A stretch of DNA of 64,000 bases from Roseomonas xinghualingensis (GTDB lineage Bacteria > Pseudomonadota > Alphaproteobacteria > Acetobacterales > Acetobacteraceae), in NCBI RefSeq assembly GCF_025791835.1, contig NZ_JAOXLP010000003.1, forward strand, positions 62,001-126,000, written 5' to 3'. Of the stretch, positions 38,183 to 48,700 are shown in pieces. The stretch's first letter is position 1. The number at the start of each line of letters is the position of its first letter. The position numbers were made by a program, and so were the translations under genes. The notes beneath the pieces are model-generated. The model had not been told where the DNA came from and made no database searches. It saw nothing but the letters and a program-made list of their open reading frames with translations.

Positions 38183-38904
38183 GTGCCCCTGCGGCGGGCT
38201 GGCGGCTGCTGGTCCATGATCAGCTCCCCAGCACGGCCGATCTGATCCGTGAGCGTGCCGAGGATGGCGAGGCGGAGCGCCTTGCCATCCTCGCGCGGCG
38301 CCAGACGGCGGGGCGCGGCACGCATGGGCGGGTCTGGCATTCGCCCGAGGGCAATCTCTACCTGTCGGTGCTGCTGCGGCCGGATGCGGCGGCGCGTGAG
38401 GTTCCGCAATGGAGCCTCCTGGCCGCCGTCGCGTTGCATGAGGCGCTGGCGCCTCATGCCGGCCCCGGCCTGGCCCTGAAATGGCCGAATGACCTTCTCC
38501 TGGATGGGGCGAAATGCGCGGGCATCCTCTCGGAGGCCGCGCTGGATGCCGCTGGGCGCCTTGCCTGGCTGAGCTTCGGCTTCGGAGTGAACCTGGCCTT
38601 CGCGCCAGAGGTGCCGGGCCGCAGGACGGCCGCCCTGCCGCTCCCGTCCCTGGCGCCCGAGGAAGCCGCTTTCGCCATCATGGCCTCGCTCGACCGCTGG
38701 CGCGCGGTCCGGGAGGAGTGGGGCTTCGGTGCCATTCGCGAGGCCTGGCTGGCGCGTGGACATGGGGCCGGGGACGCCCTGACCGTCACAGCCAGGGGCA
38801 TCCTTCACCATGGTTGCTTCGAAGGGCTGGATGAAACCGGCGCATTGCGCCTCCGCACGGCAACCGGCTTGGAGACCGTCACGGCCGGAGAAGTGAATCC
38901 CTGA
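38179..38904 (+). CDS. birA: Biotin--[acetyl-CoA-carboxylase] ligase (monofunctional)
   Basis: 241-aa enzyme that forms biotinyl-AMP and attaches biotin to the carboxyl carrier protein. It has the GRGTHGRVW nucleotide-binding loop (near residue 49) and [17 protein letters not shown], plus the C-terminal SH3-like domain. It lacks the N-terminal helix-turn-helix of E. coli BirA, so it cannot act as the bio repressor. The start is a GTG inside the nuoN stop, and no ATG fits the N-terminal family residues. coaX follows after 22 nt. The nuo-birA-coaX-rnj order is conserved in alphaproteobacteria. Confidence 0.95.
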   Translation: MSAPAAGWRLLVHDQLPSTADLIRERAEDGEAERLAILARRQTAGRGTHGRVWHSPEGNLYLSVLLRPDAAAREVPQWSLLAAVALHEALAPHAGPGLALKWPNDLLLDGAKCAGILSEAALDAAGRLAWLSFGFGVNLAFAPEVPGRRTAALPLPSLAPEEAAFAIMASLDRWRAVREEWGFGAIREAWLARGHGAGDALTVTARGILHHGCFEGLDETGALRLRTATGLETVTAGEVNP

Positions 38905-38926
38905 CGGCCCAAGAACGGAACGCCTG

Positions 38927-39748
38927 ATGCTCCTGGCTATCGATGCCGGCAACACCAATGTCGTTTTCGCCGTGCATGACGGCTCCGAGTGGCGTGGTCG
39001 CTGGCGCATCGCCACCAATGCGGGACGGACAAGCGACGAATATGCCGTCTGGATTCTGACCCTTCTTTCCCATGCGGGATTGAAAACCACCGATATCACC
39101 CGCTGCGCGCTGGGCACGGTGGTACCGGCCGCGCTCTACAACCTGCGCCGGCTGGTGCGGGACTGGTTCCATTGTGAGCCCCTGGTCGCTCGGGCGGGTA
39201 GCCTGGATTGGGGCTTCGACATCCTGGTGGACCGGCCGGCCGAGGTGGGCGCCGATCGGCTACTGAACGCTCTGGCGGCTCATGACCAATATGGCGGGCC
39301 GCTGATCGTCATCGATTTCGGCACCGCCACCACCTTCGACGTGGTGGGGCAGGGCGGGAACTATATGGGCGGCGCCATCGCTCCCGGGATCAACCTGTCC
39401 ATCGAGGCCCTGCACCGGGCCGCTGCCCGGCTCCCGCGCATCGGCATCGGCCGACCGCAGGAGGTGATCGGGCGGGACACGGTGCCGGCCATGCAATCCG
39501 GCATCTTCTGGGGCTATGTCGGCTTGGTGGAGGGGATGGTGGCCCGGATCCGGGCTGAATTCGGCAGTCCCCTGAAGGTGATCGCCACGGGCGGACTTGC
39601 CCCCTTGTTCGCCGAGGGCACCACCGTCATTCAACATACTGATCCCGATATCACTCTAGACGGGCTGCGCCTGTTGGCGGGCCGCAACCCACCCCCCATC
39701 TTCCATAAGACAACGCTCCCAGACTCCCTCAAGAACGAGAACGAATGA
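38927..39748 (+). CDS. coaX: Type III pantothenate kinase
   Basis: 273-aa ASKHA-fold kinase for the first step of CoA synthesis. The phosphate-1 motif is [11 protein letters not shown] with Asp6, the pantothenate site is [13 protein letters not shown], and phosphate-2 is [11 protein letters not shown]. Type III enzymes need a monovalent cation and are not inhibited by CoA (family knowledge). The last 4 nt overlap the rnj start (ATGA). Confidence 0.96.
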   Translation: MLLAIDAGNTNVVFAVHDGSEWRGRWRIATNAGRTSDEYAVWILTLLSHAGLKTTDITRCALGTVVPAALYNLRRLVRDWFHCEPLVARAGSLDWGFDILVDRPAEVGADRLLNALAAHDQYGGPLIVIDFGTATTFDVVGQGGNYMGGAIAPGINLSIEALHRAAARLPRIGIGRPQEVIGRDTVPAMQSGIFWGYVGLVEGMVARIRAEFGSPLKVIATGGLAPLFAEGTTVIQHTDPDITLDGLRLLAGRNPPPIFHKTTLPDSLKNENE

Positions 39749-41397
39749 TCCCCGACACGACCGACGACCTCGCCTTCCTCCCGCTTGGGGGGACGGGGGA
39801 GATCGGCATGAATCTCAATGTCTACCGGCTGGATGGCGCTCTCCTGGCTGTGGATTGCGGCATCGGCTTCGGCGACAGCGAGACGCCCGAGGCCGAGATC
39901 CTGGTCCCTGATCCCGCCTGGCTTGCCGAGCGGCGCGACAAGCTGGTGGGGCTGATCATCACCCATGCGCATGAGGACCATCTCGGCGCGGTAGCGACCC
40001 TCTGGCCACTGCTCCGCTGCCCTGTCTATGCCAGCCCTTTCGCCAGCGCCGTGCTGCGCCGGAAACTGGGCGAGGCCGGGTTGCTGGCCGAGGTGACGCT
40101 GCACACCCTGCCGCTCTCCTGCCGCGTGAATGTGGGACCCTTCGATCTGCAGTTTCTGCGGGTGGCACATTCCGTTCCTGAGTCCCAGGCTCTGGCCATC
40201 CGCACCCGCCACGGCATCGTGCTGCACACCGGCGATTGGAAGCTGGACCCGGAACCCCTGACCAGCCCGCCCACCGATGAGGCGGCCTTTGCCGCTCTCG
40301 GCGAGGAGGGGGTGCTCGCAATGGTCTGCGACAGCACCAACGCCCTGGTGGACGGTCATTCCGGCAGCGAGGCCGATGTCCGCAGGGCGCTGACGTCCCT
40401 GATCGCCGGTCTCAAGGGGCGGATCGCGGTTGCCTGCTTCGCCACCAACATCGCCCGCGTGGAGTCCATTGCCCTTGCGGCGAAGGCGGCCGGCCGGCGG
40501 GTGGCGCTGTTCGGGCGCTCGCTCCGCAATGCCGACGCGGCCGCGCGCGAGACCGGCTACCTGAAGGATGTGCCCCCTTTCCTCGATGAGGAGGAGGCTG
40601 GCTACCAGCCCGATGACGAGCTTCTGATCATCTGCACGGGCAGCCAGGGCGAGCCGCGTTCGGCGCTCGCCAAGATTGCGGCCGATACCCATCCCCAGAT
40701 TTCGTTGGGGGAGGGGGATACGGTGATCTTCTCCTCCCGCATGATTCCAGGGAATGAGAAGGCGATCATGGCGGTGGAATCCGCCCTCTACCGTGCCGGC
40801 TGCCGGGTGATCACCCCGGATTCCGAGTATCCCGTGCATGTTTCCGGCCATCCGGCGAAGGATGAGCTGAAGCGCCTCTATGACCTGGTGAAGCCGAAGC
40901 ATGCCGTCCCCGTCCATGGCGAGTGGCGTCACCTGCAGGAGCATGCCGCCCTGGCGCGCAGCTTGGGTGCCATTCCCCATCTGATCGAGGATGGCGACAT
41001 GCTGCGCCTGGCCCCCGGCCCGGCGGAGGTCTGCGAGACGGTGCAGAGTGGCAAGCTGGTCGTGGACGGCGCGCGCCTTCTGCCCCTCGAGGGCGGAGTG
41101 CTCGGTGCCCGCCGGCGGATGCTGTTCAACGGCGTGGTCGTGGGCTCCCTTGCCGTGGACGACAATGGCAAGGTTCGCGGGACGCCGCAGATCTCGGCCC
41201 CGGGGTTGTTTGAGCAGGGTGAAGAGGCACCCGCCCAGATCGCCGCCGACCTCGCCCGCTTGGTGAACGAGCTTCCCGCACCGCTGCGACGCGAGGATTC
41301 AGCACTTCGCGAGGCAGCACGGGCGGCGCTGCGCAAGGCCATCGGGCGCCGCGTGCGGAAGCGTCCGCTGGTCGAACTGCATCTGCTGCGGGTTTAG
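39745..41397 (+). CDS. rnj: Ribonuclease J
   Basis: 550-aa metallo-beta-lactamase / beta-CASP ribonuclease with endo- and 5'-to-3' exonuclease activity on mRNA and rRNA. The HxHxDH motif is His74-Ala-His76-Glu-Asp78-His79, with further ligands in HTGDWKLDP and the beta-CASP motifs [12 protein letters not shown] and [11 protein letters not shown]. It is the last gene of the nuo-birA-coaX-rnj run; a long terminator follows 12 nt after the stop. The start overlaps coaX. Confidence 0.96.
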   Translation: MIPDTTDDLAFLPLGGTGEIGMNLNVYRLDGALLAVDCGIGFGDSETPEAEILVPDPAWLAERRDKLVGLIITHAHEDHLGAVATLWPLLRCPVYASPFASAVLRRKLGEAGLLAEVTLHTLPLSCRVNVGPFDLQFLRVAHSVPESQALAIRTRHGIVLHTGDWKLDPEPLTSPPTDEAAFAALGEEGVLAMVCDSTNALVDGHSGSEADVRRALTSLIAGLKGRIAVACFATNIARVESIALAAKAAGRRVALFGRSLRNADAAARETGYLKDVPPFLDEEEAGYQPDDELLIICTGSQGEPRSALAKIAADTHPQISLGEGDTVIFSSRMIPGNEKAIMAVESALYRAGCRVITPDSEYPVHVSGHPAKDELKRLYDLVKPKHAVPVHGEWRHLQEHAALARSLGAIPHLIEDGDMLRLAPGPAEVCETVQSGKLVVDGARLLPLEGGVLGARRRMLFNGVVVGSLAVDDNGKVRGTPQISAPGLFEQGEEAPAQIAADLARLVNELPAPLRREDSALREAARAALRKAIGRRVRKRPLVELHLLRV

Positions 41398-41408
41398 CCG
41401 GTAGCCAT

Positions 41409-41443
41409 GGCGGCGTCGCGCGAGAGCGCGAAGCCGCCCTTTC
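41409..41443 (+). terminator. Terminator after rnj
   Basis: GGCGGC-G-TCGCGC-GAGA-GCGCGA-A-GCCGCC is a 12-bp two-part stem with one G-A mismatch and a GAGA tetraloop, followed by CTTTC. It closes the nuo operon and may also serve the convergent Arg-rich gene. Confidence 0.85.
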
Positions 41444-41489
41444 TGCGTCAGGCGGAAGCGCCTTCGGTGTCCCGTGGATGCTCCGCCCG

Positions 41490-41783
41490 TCAGCGCAGAT
41501 TGAGCTGGAGCGTCACCCCAGGCGGCTGCGGTGCGGGAACATAGGCGACAGGCGGACCGTAGTAGCCAGGCCGGCGGTAGTAATCTCGCTGATAGCGGCG
41601 CTCCGCGCGCCGTGCTTCACGCCAGCGTTCGCGGCGCCAACGCTCCTCGCGCATGGCCTCCCGGCGCTCATGGCGCTCCCAGCGGCGATGCTCCTCTTCC
41701 CAGCGGGAGCGGGCCTCGGCCGCATCGGACAGGACCGGGAGAGCCGCAATGGTGAGGCCAGCGAGAAGCAGGAATGGTCGCAA
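41490..41783 (-). CDS. Small exported Arg-rich protein of unknown function
   Basis: 97-aa product with a signal peptide (LRPFLLLAGLTIAALPVLSDAAEA, cut after AEA, about residue 24) and a mature part rich in Arg, Glu, Trp and Tyr. Residues 27-62 are a charged helix of repeated R-W-E / R-R-E units; the end is Pro/Tyr-rich with YYGPPVAYVP. Start by TTG at 41783 is preferred because AGGAG lies 7-8 nt upstream; an ATG 14 codons upstream would bury the signal peptide. I recognise no domain, though many alphaproteobacteria encode short periplasmic proteins of this composition. It converges on rnj and is divergent from the DUF1467 gene. Confidence 0.6.
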   Translation of the reverse strand: MRPFLLLAGLTIAALPVLSDAAEARSRWEEEHRRWERHERREAMREERWRRERWREARRAERRYQRDYYRRPGYYGPPVAYVPAPQPPGVTLQLNLR

Positions 41784-41873
41784 AGCAGTCTCCTCTCGGG
41801 ACGTTATGCGTGGCAAACGCCGCAAATGGCCGCGGGATTACGGCGGCTCCATGGCATAGAAGGTTCAGATCGG

Positions 41874-42134
41874 ATGGGTTGGATCGCTGGAATCGTCGTT
41901 TACTTCCTGGTCTGGTGGACCCTTCTTTTCGCCGTGCTTCCGCTTGGGGTCGTCCCCAATCCGGAGGCGGAGGAGGCTGGTGGCTGGCGCGGCGCACCGC
42001 GACAGGTACGGGTGCTACGCGTGATCCTGATAAACACCGTGCTTTCCATTCTTGTCTGGCTATTCATCGAGTGGTTGGTCCGGGCCGACTGGCTTTCCTT
42101 CCGTGAAGGTTGGCTTGCTATGCCTACAAATTAG
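41874..42134 (+). CDS. DUF1467 family small membrane protein
   Basis: 86-aa protein with two membrane helices (about residues 3-26 and 51-72) joined by a loop ending EAGGWRGAPRQ. The MGWIAGIVVYFLVWWTLLFAVLPLG opening and FIEWLVRADWLS end match the alphaproteobacterial DUF1467 family, which often lies beside proS and lolC in this class. Function unknown. The weak upstream ribosome binding site and an in-frame extension leave the start slightly uncertain, but the family starts here. Confidence 0.8.
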   Translation: MGWIAGIVVYFLVWWTLLFAVLPLGVVPNPEAEEAGGWRGAPRQVRVLRVILINTVLSILVWLFIEWLVRADWLSFREGWLAMPTN

Positions 42135-42169
42135 GCACTTGAGGGAAAATTGGGCAACATTGGTCGGTT

Positions 42170-42203
42170 TTCAGGCAAAGCTTGCCTGAAGCGCCCGTTT
42201 TTT
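42170..42203 (+). terminator. Candidate terminator after the DUF1467 gene
   Basis: A perfect 9-bp stem TTCAGGCAA-AGC-TTGCCTGAA (42170-42190) is followed by GCGCCCGTTTTTT. The T-run begins 8 nt after the stem, which is unusual; the hairpin itself is clear. Confidence 0.6.
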
Positions 42204-42257
42204 CATCCGCGCGGCTGCGAAAATTCTTTTGCCGCTGAGTGCGGTGCAGCATGATCG

Positions 42258-42348
42258 GGACATGGAAGAGGGCTCTTCCTCTTCCGCCGTGTGACTGGCG
42301 TTTCCTCCCTAAACTCGGGCCGTTCCTTCGGGGCGGCCCTTCTTTTTT
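42258..42348 (+). ncRNA. Candidate small RNA between DUF1467 and proS
   Basis: About 90 nt lying between two terminators with no convincing reading frame. A 5' hairpin GGAAGA-GGGC-TCTTCC is followed by a pyrimidine-rich single-stranded stretch containing CTTCC and CCTCC anti-Shine-Dalgarno-like motifs, then an intrinsic terminator at 42317-42348. This architecture is like the alphaproteobacterial sRNA families that carry CCUCC loops. The proposed start near 42258 is inferred; a weak promoter (TTGCCG at 42229-42234 with ATGATC after 16 nt) lies upstream. Not a recognised family. Confidence 0.3.
42317..42348 (+). terminator. Rho-independent terminator upstream of proS
   Basis: GGGCCG / CGGCCC stem with an inner CC-TTCG-GG element, followed by TTCTTTTTT. 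No annotated gene ends just upstream; the DUF1467 stop is about 180 nt away behind another hairpin. Confidence 0.8.
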
Positions 42349-42425
42349 GCCTATGCGCCAGCCCGGATTGCGCCCTTCGCGCCATGCTCTAGGTTGCGCC
42401 CCCAAACTCACCCGGAGCCTGTACC

Positions 42426-43748
42426 TTGCGCCTCTCCCGCGCCTTCCTGCCCACACTCAAGGAAACGCCCGCCGAGGCGCAGATCGTCTCGCACCGGCTC
42501 ATGCTGCGGGCCGGCCTCATCCGGCAGACCAGCGCCGGCATCTATGCCTGGTTGCCGCTCGGCCTGCGCGCGCTCCGCAAGGTCTCGGAGATCGTGCGGC
42601 AGGAGCAGGACCGGGCCGGGGCCCAGGAAATCCTGATGCCGACCATCCAGCCCGCCGAGCTCTGGAAGGAGAGCGGGCGCTATGACGATTACGGCAAGGA
42701 GATGCTCCGCATCACCGACCGCCATGATCGCGAGATGCTTTACGGCCCGACCAACGAGGAAATGGTCACCGACATCTTCAAGAGCTACGCGAAGTCCTAT
42801 CGGGACCTGCCGCGCAACCTCTACCACATCCAGTGGAAGTTCCGGGACGAGATCCGCCCCCGCTTCGGCGTGATGCGTGGCCGCGAGTTCCTGATGAAGG
42901 ACGCCTATTCCTTCGATATGGACTATGAAGGCGCGGTGCGGAGCTACCGGGCGATGATGCTCGCCTATATGCGCACCTTCCAGCGCATGGGCCTGCGCGC
43001 CGTTCCGATGCGGGCCGATACCGGCCCCATCGGCGGTAATCTCAGCCACGAGTTCATCATTCTCGCGCCTACCGGCGAGAGCACGGTCTTCTACGACGCC
43101 GGCTTCGAGAGCATGGACTGGTCGCAAATGGAGTTCGACTCCAGCGACCCTGCCGATCTCAACAAGTTTTACGACCTCGTAACCGGCCTCTATGCCGCGA
43201 CCGATGAGATGCATGACACGGCCGCCTGGGAAAAGGTGCCCGAGAACAGCCGCCGCGAAGGGCGCGGCATCGAAGTCGGCCATATCTTCTATTTCGGCAC
43301 CAAATACTCCAAGGCGATGGGCCTGACCGTGGCGGGGCCGGACGGCACCCCGGTGGTGCCCGAAATGGGCTCCTACGGCATCGGCGTCTCCCGCCTGCTC
43401 GGTGCCATCATCGAGGCCGGGCATGACGAGAACGGCATCATCTGGCCGGATGCGGTGGCACCCTTTGCCTGTGGCATCCTGAACCTGAAGCCGGGCGATG
43501 CGGCGGCCGATGCGCTCTGCGAGCAGCTCTATGCCGCGCTGCCGGGCGAGGCCGTCTATGACGACCGCCCCGAGCGTGCGGGAGCGAAGTTCGCGGATGC
43601 CGACCTGATCGGCTATCCCTGGCAGGCAATCATCGGCCCGCGCGGCGCCGCCAAGGGCGTGGTGGAGCTGAAGCGCCGCGCGACCGGCGAGCGGCTCGAA
43701 CTGCCGCTGGACGAAGCCCTGGCGAAGATCCGCGAGACGCTCGCCTGA
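42426..43748 (+). CDS. proS: Prolyl-tRNA synthetase
   Basis: 440-aa class II synthetase of the short alphaproteobacterial type without the editing insertion domain. Motifs 1-3 are visible around [42 protein letters not shown] and [14 protein letters not shown]; the anticodon-binding domain is C-terminal (about 345-440). Lack of the INS domain means mis-charged Ala-tRNA(Pro) is not cleared in cis. The start is a TTG at 42426, with GGAG 8 nt upstream. The stop shares a base with the lolC ATG (TGATG), so proS is co-translated with the Lol genes. Confidence 0.95.
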   Translation: MRLSRAFLPTLKETPAEAQIVSHRLMLRAGLIRQTSAGIYAWLPLGLRALRKVSEIVRQEQDRAGAQEILMPTIQPAELWKESGRYDDYGKEMLRITDRHDREMLYGPTNEEMVTDIFKSYAKSYRDLPRNLYHIQWKFRDEIRPRFGVMRGREFLMKDAYSFDMDYEGAVRSYRAMMLAYMRTFQRMGLRAVPMRADTGPIGGNLSHEFIILAPTGESTVFYDAGFESMDWSQMEFDSSDPADLNKFYDLVTGLYAATDEMHDTAAWEKVPENSRREGRGIEVGHIFYFGTKYSKAMGLTVAGPDGTPVVPEMGSYGIGVSRLLGAIIEAGHDENGIIWPDAVAPFACGILNLKPGDAAADALCEQLYAALPGEAVYDDRPERAGAKFADADLIGYPWQAIIGPRGAAKGVVELKRRATGERLELPLDEALAKIRETLA

Positions 43749-45001
43749 TGTTCTCGCCCTTCGAGCGCGCCGTCGCCTTCCGCTATCTGCGCGCCCGCAA
43801 GGGCGAGCGCTTCGTTTCCGTCATCGCCATTTTCTCGTTGGTGGGGATCGCGCTGGGTGTCGCGACCCTCATCATCGTCATGTCGGTGATGAACGGCTTC
43901 CGGCAGGAACTGCTGGGACGCATCCTTGGCCTGAACGGCCATCTCGGCGTTTATTCGAACGACACGTCCGGCTTGCGCGATTTCGACGATATCGCGGCGC
44001 GCATCCGCCAGATCCCGGGCGTGGCATCGGCCACGCCCATCGTGGAAGGGCAGGTCCTCTTCACCAGCGAGGCCGGTGGTGCGACCGGCGGGTTGGCACG
44101 CGGCATCCGGCCAGAGGACCTCCGCGCACGCCCGCTGATCGCCAATAACATCCGCGCGGGCGATCTCTCGCGTTTCGGCGGCGAGGACAGCATCGTGATC
44201 GGCACGCGCCTGGCGCGGAAACTCGGCCTCCGCATCGGGGACCGTATCACCCTCGTCTCGCCCCAGGGCCGCGCCACCGTCGTCGGCACCGTGCCGCGCC
44301 TGCGCGCCTATGAGGTGGTGGCGATGTTCGAGGCGGGGATGCAGGAATATGACGCCAGCTATGTCTTCCTGCCCCTGGAGGCCGCCCAGCTCTATTTCCA
44401 GCACCGTGACAGCGCGACGCAGGTGGAAGTCTTCGTCGATGACCCGACCCGCGTGAGGAACGCGACGCGCGAGATCTTCGATGCGCTGCGCGGCCGCCCC
44501 GTGCGCGTGCTGGATTGGCAGGATTCCAACTCCTCCTTCTTCAATGCGGTCCAGGTGGAGCGGAACGTGATGTTCCTGATCCTGACGCTCATCATCATCG
44601 TGGCCGCCTTCAACATCGTCTCCTCCCTGATCATGCTGGTGAAGGATAAGGGGCGCGACATCGCCGTGTTGCGGACCGTGGGCGCCACGCGTGGCGCTAT
44701 CATGCGGATCTTCCTGTTGGCCGGTGCCTCCATCGGGGTGGCAGGCACGCTGATCGGCTTCGCCATTGGCCTTGTCTTCTGCCTGAACATCGAGAACATC
44801 CGGCAGTTCCTCCAGTCCTTGACGGGCACCGAGCTGTTCAGCGCCGAAATCTACTTCCTGACGAAGCTGCCCGCGGTGGTGGAGCCGATGGAGGTGGCAC
44901 AGGTGGTCGGGATGGGGCTGGGCCTCTCGCTGCTGGCCACGATCTATCCATCCTGGCGTGCCGCGCGGCTGGATCCGGTGGAGGGCCTCCGCAATGCCTG
45001 A
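43748..45001 (+). CDS. lolC: Lipoprotein-releasing ABC transporter, permease subunit
   Basis: 417-aa inner-membrane protein of the LolC/LolE family. Topology: one helix (about 22-48), a large periplasmic domain (50-270), then three helices (275-305, 320-350, 378-405). The [25 protein letters not shown]-terminus and the C-terminal [20 protein letters not shown] are typical. Only one permease gene is present, so a homodimer (LolF-like arrangement) with two LolD is likely; this is inference. It passes outer-membrane lipoproteins to the LolA carrier. The lolD ATG overlaps its last 8 nt. Confidence 0.93.
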   Translation: MFSPFERAVAFRYLRARKGERFVSVIAIFSLVGIALGVATLIIVMSVMNGFRQELLGRILGLNGHLGVYSNDTSGLRDFDDIAARIRQIPGVASATPIVEGQVLFTSEAGGATGGLARGIRPEDLRARPLIANNIRAGDLSRFGGEDSIVIGTRLARKLGLRIGDRITLVSPQGRATVVGTVPRLRAYEVVAMFEAGMQEYDASYVFLPLEAAQLYFQHRDSATQVEVFVDDPTRVRNATREIFDALRGRPVRVLDWQDSNSSFFNAVQVERNVMFLILTLIIIVAAFNIVSSLIMLVKDKGRDIAVLRTVGATRGAIMRIFLLAGASIGVAGTLIGFAIGLVFCLNIENIRQFLQSLTGTELFSAEIYFLTKLPAVVEPMEVAQVVGMGLGLSLLATIYPSWRAARLDPVEGLRNA

Positions 45002-45674
45002 GACCCCGCTCGCCCTGAGAGGCGTGGAGCGCCGCTACCGCACCGAGGCGGGGGAACTCCCCGTCCTGCGCGGCGCCAATCTGGATCTGCATGCCGGAGA
45101 GATCGTGGCGCTCGTCGCGCCTTCGGGCACCGGTAAGTCCACCCTGCTGCATGTCGCCGGGCTGCTGGAAAAGCCCGATGGCGGGCAGGTGCTGGTGGAA
45201 GGCCGGGATGCCGGCAGCCTGGGCGATGACGACCGCACCGCGCTGCGCCGCGGGACGATCGGCTTCGTCTACCAGTTCCACCACCTCCTGCCGGAGTTCA
45301 CGGCGGAGGAGAACATCGTCCTTCCGCAACTCGCGGCCTCCCGCCCGCGCCGCGAAGCCGAGGCCCGTGCCCGGGAACTGCTGGAAGCCTTCGGGTTGAA
45401 GGATCGCGGCCATCACCGGCCAACGCGCCTTTCGGGCGGCGAGCAACAGCGCGTCGCCATCGCCCGCGCCCTGGCCAACAGCCCGAAGGTGCTGCTGGCC
45501 GATGAGCCGACCGGCAACCTGGATGTCTCCACGGCGGACCGTGTCTTCACGGAACTGCTGGAGGCTGTACGGGGCAGGGGCCTTGCCGCCCTGATCGCAA
45601 CCCATAATCCGGAACTGGCGGCGCGGATGGACCGCATCGTGACCCTGCGCGACGGGGTGATCGTTCCCGCCTAG
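44994..45674 (+). CDS. lolD: Lipoprotein-releasing ABC transporter, ATP-binding subunit
   Basis: 226-aa ABC ATPase. Walker A is APSGTGKST at 42-50 (the first Gly of GxxGxGKST is Ala, a common alphaproteobacterial variant), the Q-loop is [15 protein letters not shown], the signature is [15 protein letters not shown] and Walker B is [12 protein letters not shown]. It powers lipoprotein extraction by the adjacent permease. The start ATG at 44994 overlaps the end of lolC by 8 nt. A 77-nt spacer separates it from dnaE. Confidence 0.95.
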   Translation: MPETPLALRGVERRYRTEAGELPVLRGANLDLHAGEIVALVAPSGTGKSTLLHVAGLLEKPDGGQVLVEGRDAGSLGDDDRTALRRGTIGFVYQFHHLLPEFTAEENIVLPQLAASRPRREAEARARELLEAFGLKDRGHHRPTRLSGGEQQRVAIARALANSPKVLLADEPTGNLDVSTADRVFTELLEAVRGRGLAALIATHNPELAARMDRIVTLRDGVIVPA

Positions 45675-45739
45675 CCACAGGCGGGGACGTTCCGCCCTCC
45701 GCGCCGCCGGAATCGCCTGCGGCGGGGCGGGGGAGCGCC

Positions 45740-45751
45740 TATATTCCCCGC
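45740..45751 (+). promoter_or_regulatory. TATATT box directly before the dnaE ATG
   Basis: TATATT at 45740-45745 lies 6 nt before the dnaE start codon, at the spacing of a -10 element to +1. The -35 position (CTGCGG) is poor. No AGGAGG-like site lies within 5-9 nt of the ATG, so transcription may begin at the start codon and the mRNA be leaderless. Confidence 0.35.
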
Positions 45752-48700
45752 ATGTCCGGCAGCTTCGTCCATCTCCATACCCACTCCGCCTATTCGCTGG
45801 CGGAGGGCGCCATCAAGGCCGACAAGCTCCCCGGCCTTGCCCGCAAGGCCGGGATGCCGGCCCTGGCCCTGACCGACACGGCGGTCATGTTCGGCGCGCT
45901 GGAGTTCAGCCAGTACGCCACCAAGGAAGGCGTGCAGCCCATCATCGGCTGCCAGCTCTGGCTCGCCCGCGCGCGGGAGCCGGAGCGCCCCGAGGCCGCG
46001 CGGCTGCCGCCCGATCCCGTGGTGGCCCTGGCCATGACCAAGCCGGGGCTGGAGAACATCCAGCGCCTCTCATCTCTGGGCTGGCTGGGCGAAGACCCGT
46101 CCGGCAAGCCGGCGATCAATCTCGACCAGCTCCGCTCCCATGCGGAAGGGGTCTTCCTGCTGACGGGGGGGACGCTGGGCCCGCTCGGCCGGCTCCTCGC
46201 GGAGGGGCGCCGCCCCCAGGCCGAGGCACTGCTCGCCGCCCTGCGTGAGGCCTTCGGCGATAACCTCGCCATGGAGCTGACGCGCCATGGCACGGATCTG
46301 GACCGCGCCGTCGAGCCAGGGTTCCTGGCGATGGCCGATACGGCGGGTGTGCCCATCGTCGCCGCCAATGACGTGTATTTCGCGGCATCCGCGGCGCATG
46401 AAGCGCATGACGCGCTGCTCTGCATCGCCGAGGGGCGCACCCTGGCCGAGCCCGACCGCCGCCGCGTGACGGCCGACCATTGGTTCAAGCCGCCCGCCGT
46501 CATGCGGAAGCTGTTCGCGGATCTTCCGGAGGCCTGCGACAACACCCTCGCCATCGCCCGCCGCTGTGCCGTGATGGCCGAGACGAAGAAGCCGGAGCTG
46601 CCGATCAGCCGCAAGGTCCAGTCGGGCCTGACCGAGGCGGACATCGTGCGGCAGATGGGCAAGGAGGGGCTGGAGAAGCGCCTGGATGCCCAGGGCACGC
46701 CCGAGGACAAACGCCCCGCCTATCGCGAGCGGCTGGATTTCGAGCTGGGCATCATCGAGAAGATGGGCTTCTCCGGCTACTTCCTGATCGTGGCCGACTT
46801 CATCCAATGGGCGAAGGCGCACAACATTCCCGTGGGGCCGGGGCGCGGCTCGGGCGCGGGGTCCGTCGCCGCCTGGGCCCTGACCATCACCGACCTCGAT
46901 CCGATGCGCTTCGGCCTGCTCTTCGAGCGCTTCCTGAATCCCGAGCGCGTCTCGATGCCGGACTTTGACATCGACTTCTGCCAGGACCGGCGCGAGGAGG
47001 TGATCCAATACGTCCGCAACGAGTACGGGCCTGACCGGGTCGGGCAGATCATCACCTTCGGCCGGTTGCAGGCGAAGGCGGTGGTGCGCGATGTGGGCCG
47101 CGTCATGGGCCTGCCCTTCGGCCAGGTGAACAAGATCGCCGAGCTGATCCCGTTCAACGCAGCAAAGCCGCCCACGCTGCAGGAAGCGCTGGATGGCGAG
47201 CCGCGCCTGCGCGAAATGCGCGACACGGATGAGAATGTCGGCCGCCTGATGCAGACGGCGCTTCAGCTCGAGGGCCTGTACCGCAACGCCTCCACCCATG
47301 CCGCTGGCGTGGTGATCGGGCGAAAGCCGCTGATCGAGATCGTGCCGCTCTATCGCGATCCGCGCAGCGAGATGCTCGTGACGCAGTACTCGATGAAATA
47401 TGTCGAGAGTGCGTCGCTGGTGAAGTTCGACTTCCTCGGCCTCAAGACGCTCACGGTGATCCAGCGCGCACTGGATATCCTGGCATCCCAGGGTACGCAG
47501 ATCGACATCAACACCATCCCCCTGGACGACGCCCGGACATTTGAGATGCTCGCCAAGGGCGACGCGGCGGGCGTGTTCCAGTTCGAAAGCCAGGGCATGC
47601 GGGACGTTCTCCGCATGATGCGCCCCGACCGTTTCGAGGATCTGATCGCGGCGGTGTCGCTCTACCGGCCGGGCCCGATGGCGAACATCCCGGCCTATTG
47701 CGCGCGCAAGCACGGGCAGGCCTGGGAGCCTGTGCATCCGGCGATGCGCAGCCTGGTGGAGGAGACCTACGGGATCCTCGTCTACCAGGAGCAGGTGATG
47801 CAGATCAGCCAGGAGCTGGCGGGCTATTCGCTCGGCGGCGCAGACCTGCTGCGCCGCGCCATGGGCAAGAAGATCCGCTCGGAAATGGAGGCGCAGCGGA
47901 AGATCTTCACCGAGGGCGCCGTGAAGAACGGCATCCCAGAGGATAAGGCGGGAGAGATCTTCGACCTGATGGAGCGCTTCGCGGAGTATGGCTTCAACAA
48001 GTCGCACGCCGCCGCCTATGCGCTGGTTTCCTACCAGACGGCCTGGCTGAAGGCGAACCACCCGGTCGAGTTCCTGGCGGCGATCATGTCGCTGGATATG
48101 ACGAATACCGACAAGCTCTCCTCCCACCTCCAGGAATGCTCGCGGCTCGGCATCAAGGTGCTGCCGCCGGATGTGAATGCGAGCGACGCCGAGTTCGCGG
48201 TGGAGATACGCGAGGATGGCATCAAGGCGATCCGCTTCGCCCTGGCTGCCGTGAAGCGCGTGGGCCTGGGCGCCATGCAGGATCTGGTGAAGGCGCGGAA
48301 GGAAGGCGGAAGGTTCAGGTCGCTGACGGATTTCGCGGATCGTGTCGATCCGAAGCTGCTGAACAAGATGCAGGTGGAGAACCTCGCCCGCGCCGGCGCC
48401 TTCGAATCCCTCGACCCGAACCGCGCCCGGGTGACAATCGGCGCCGAGCAGATCCTGCGCCGGGCCCAGGCCTCCGCCGAGGATCGATCCAGCGCGCAGA
48501 TCGGGCTCTTCGGCATGCCGGGCGCGTCCACGGACATGCCGCCCCTGCGCCTGCCGGATATCCAGGACTGGCCGCAGCTCGACCGGCTGGCCCAGGAGGC
48601 GGAGGCGATCGGCTTCCACCTCTCGGCCCATCCGCTGGACGCCTACAGGGAAGTCCTGAAGAAGCTGAACGTCTGCCCCATCGCGAAGATGGCGGAACGG

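Noticed and set aside
45000..45751. Second lipoprotein permease gene (lolE) after lolD
   Set aside because: No reading frame with membrane helices lies between lolD and dnaE; the spacer is 77 nt.
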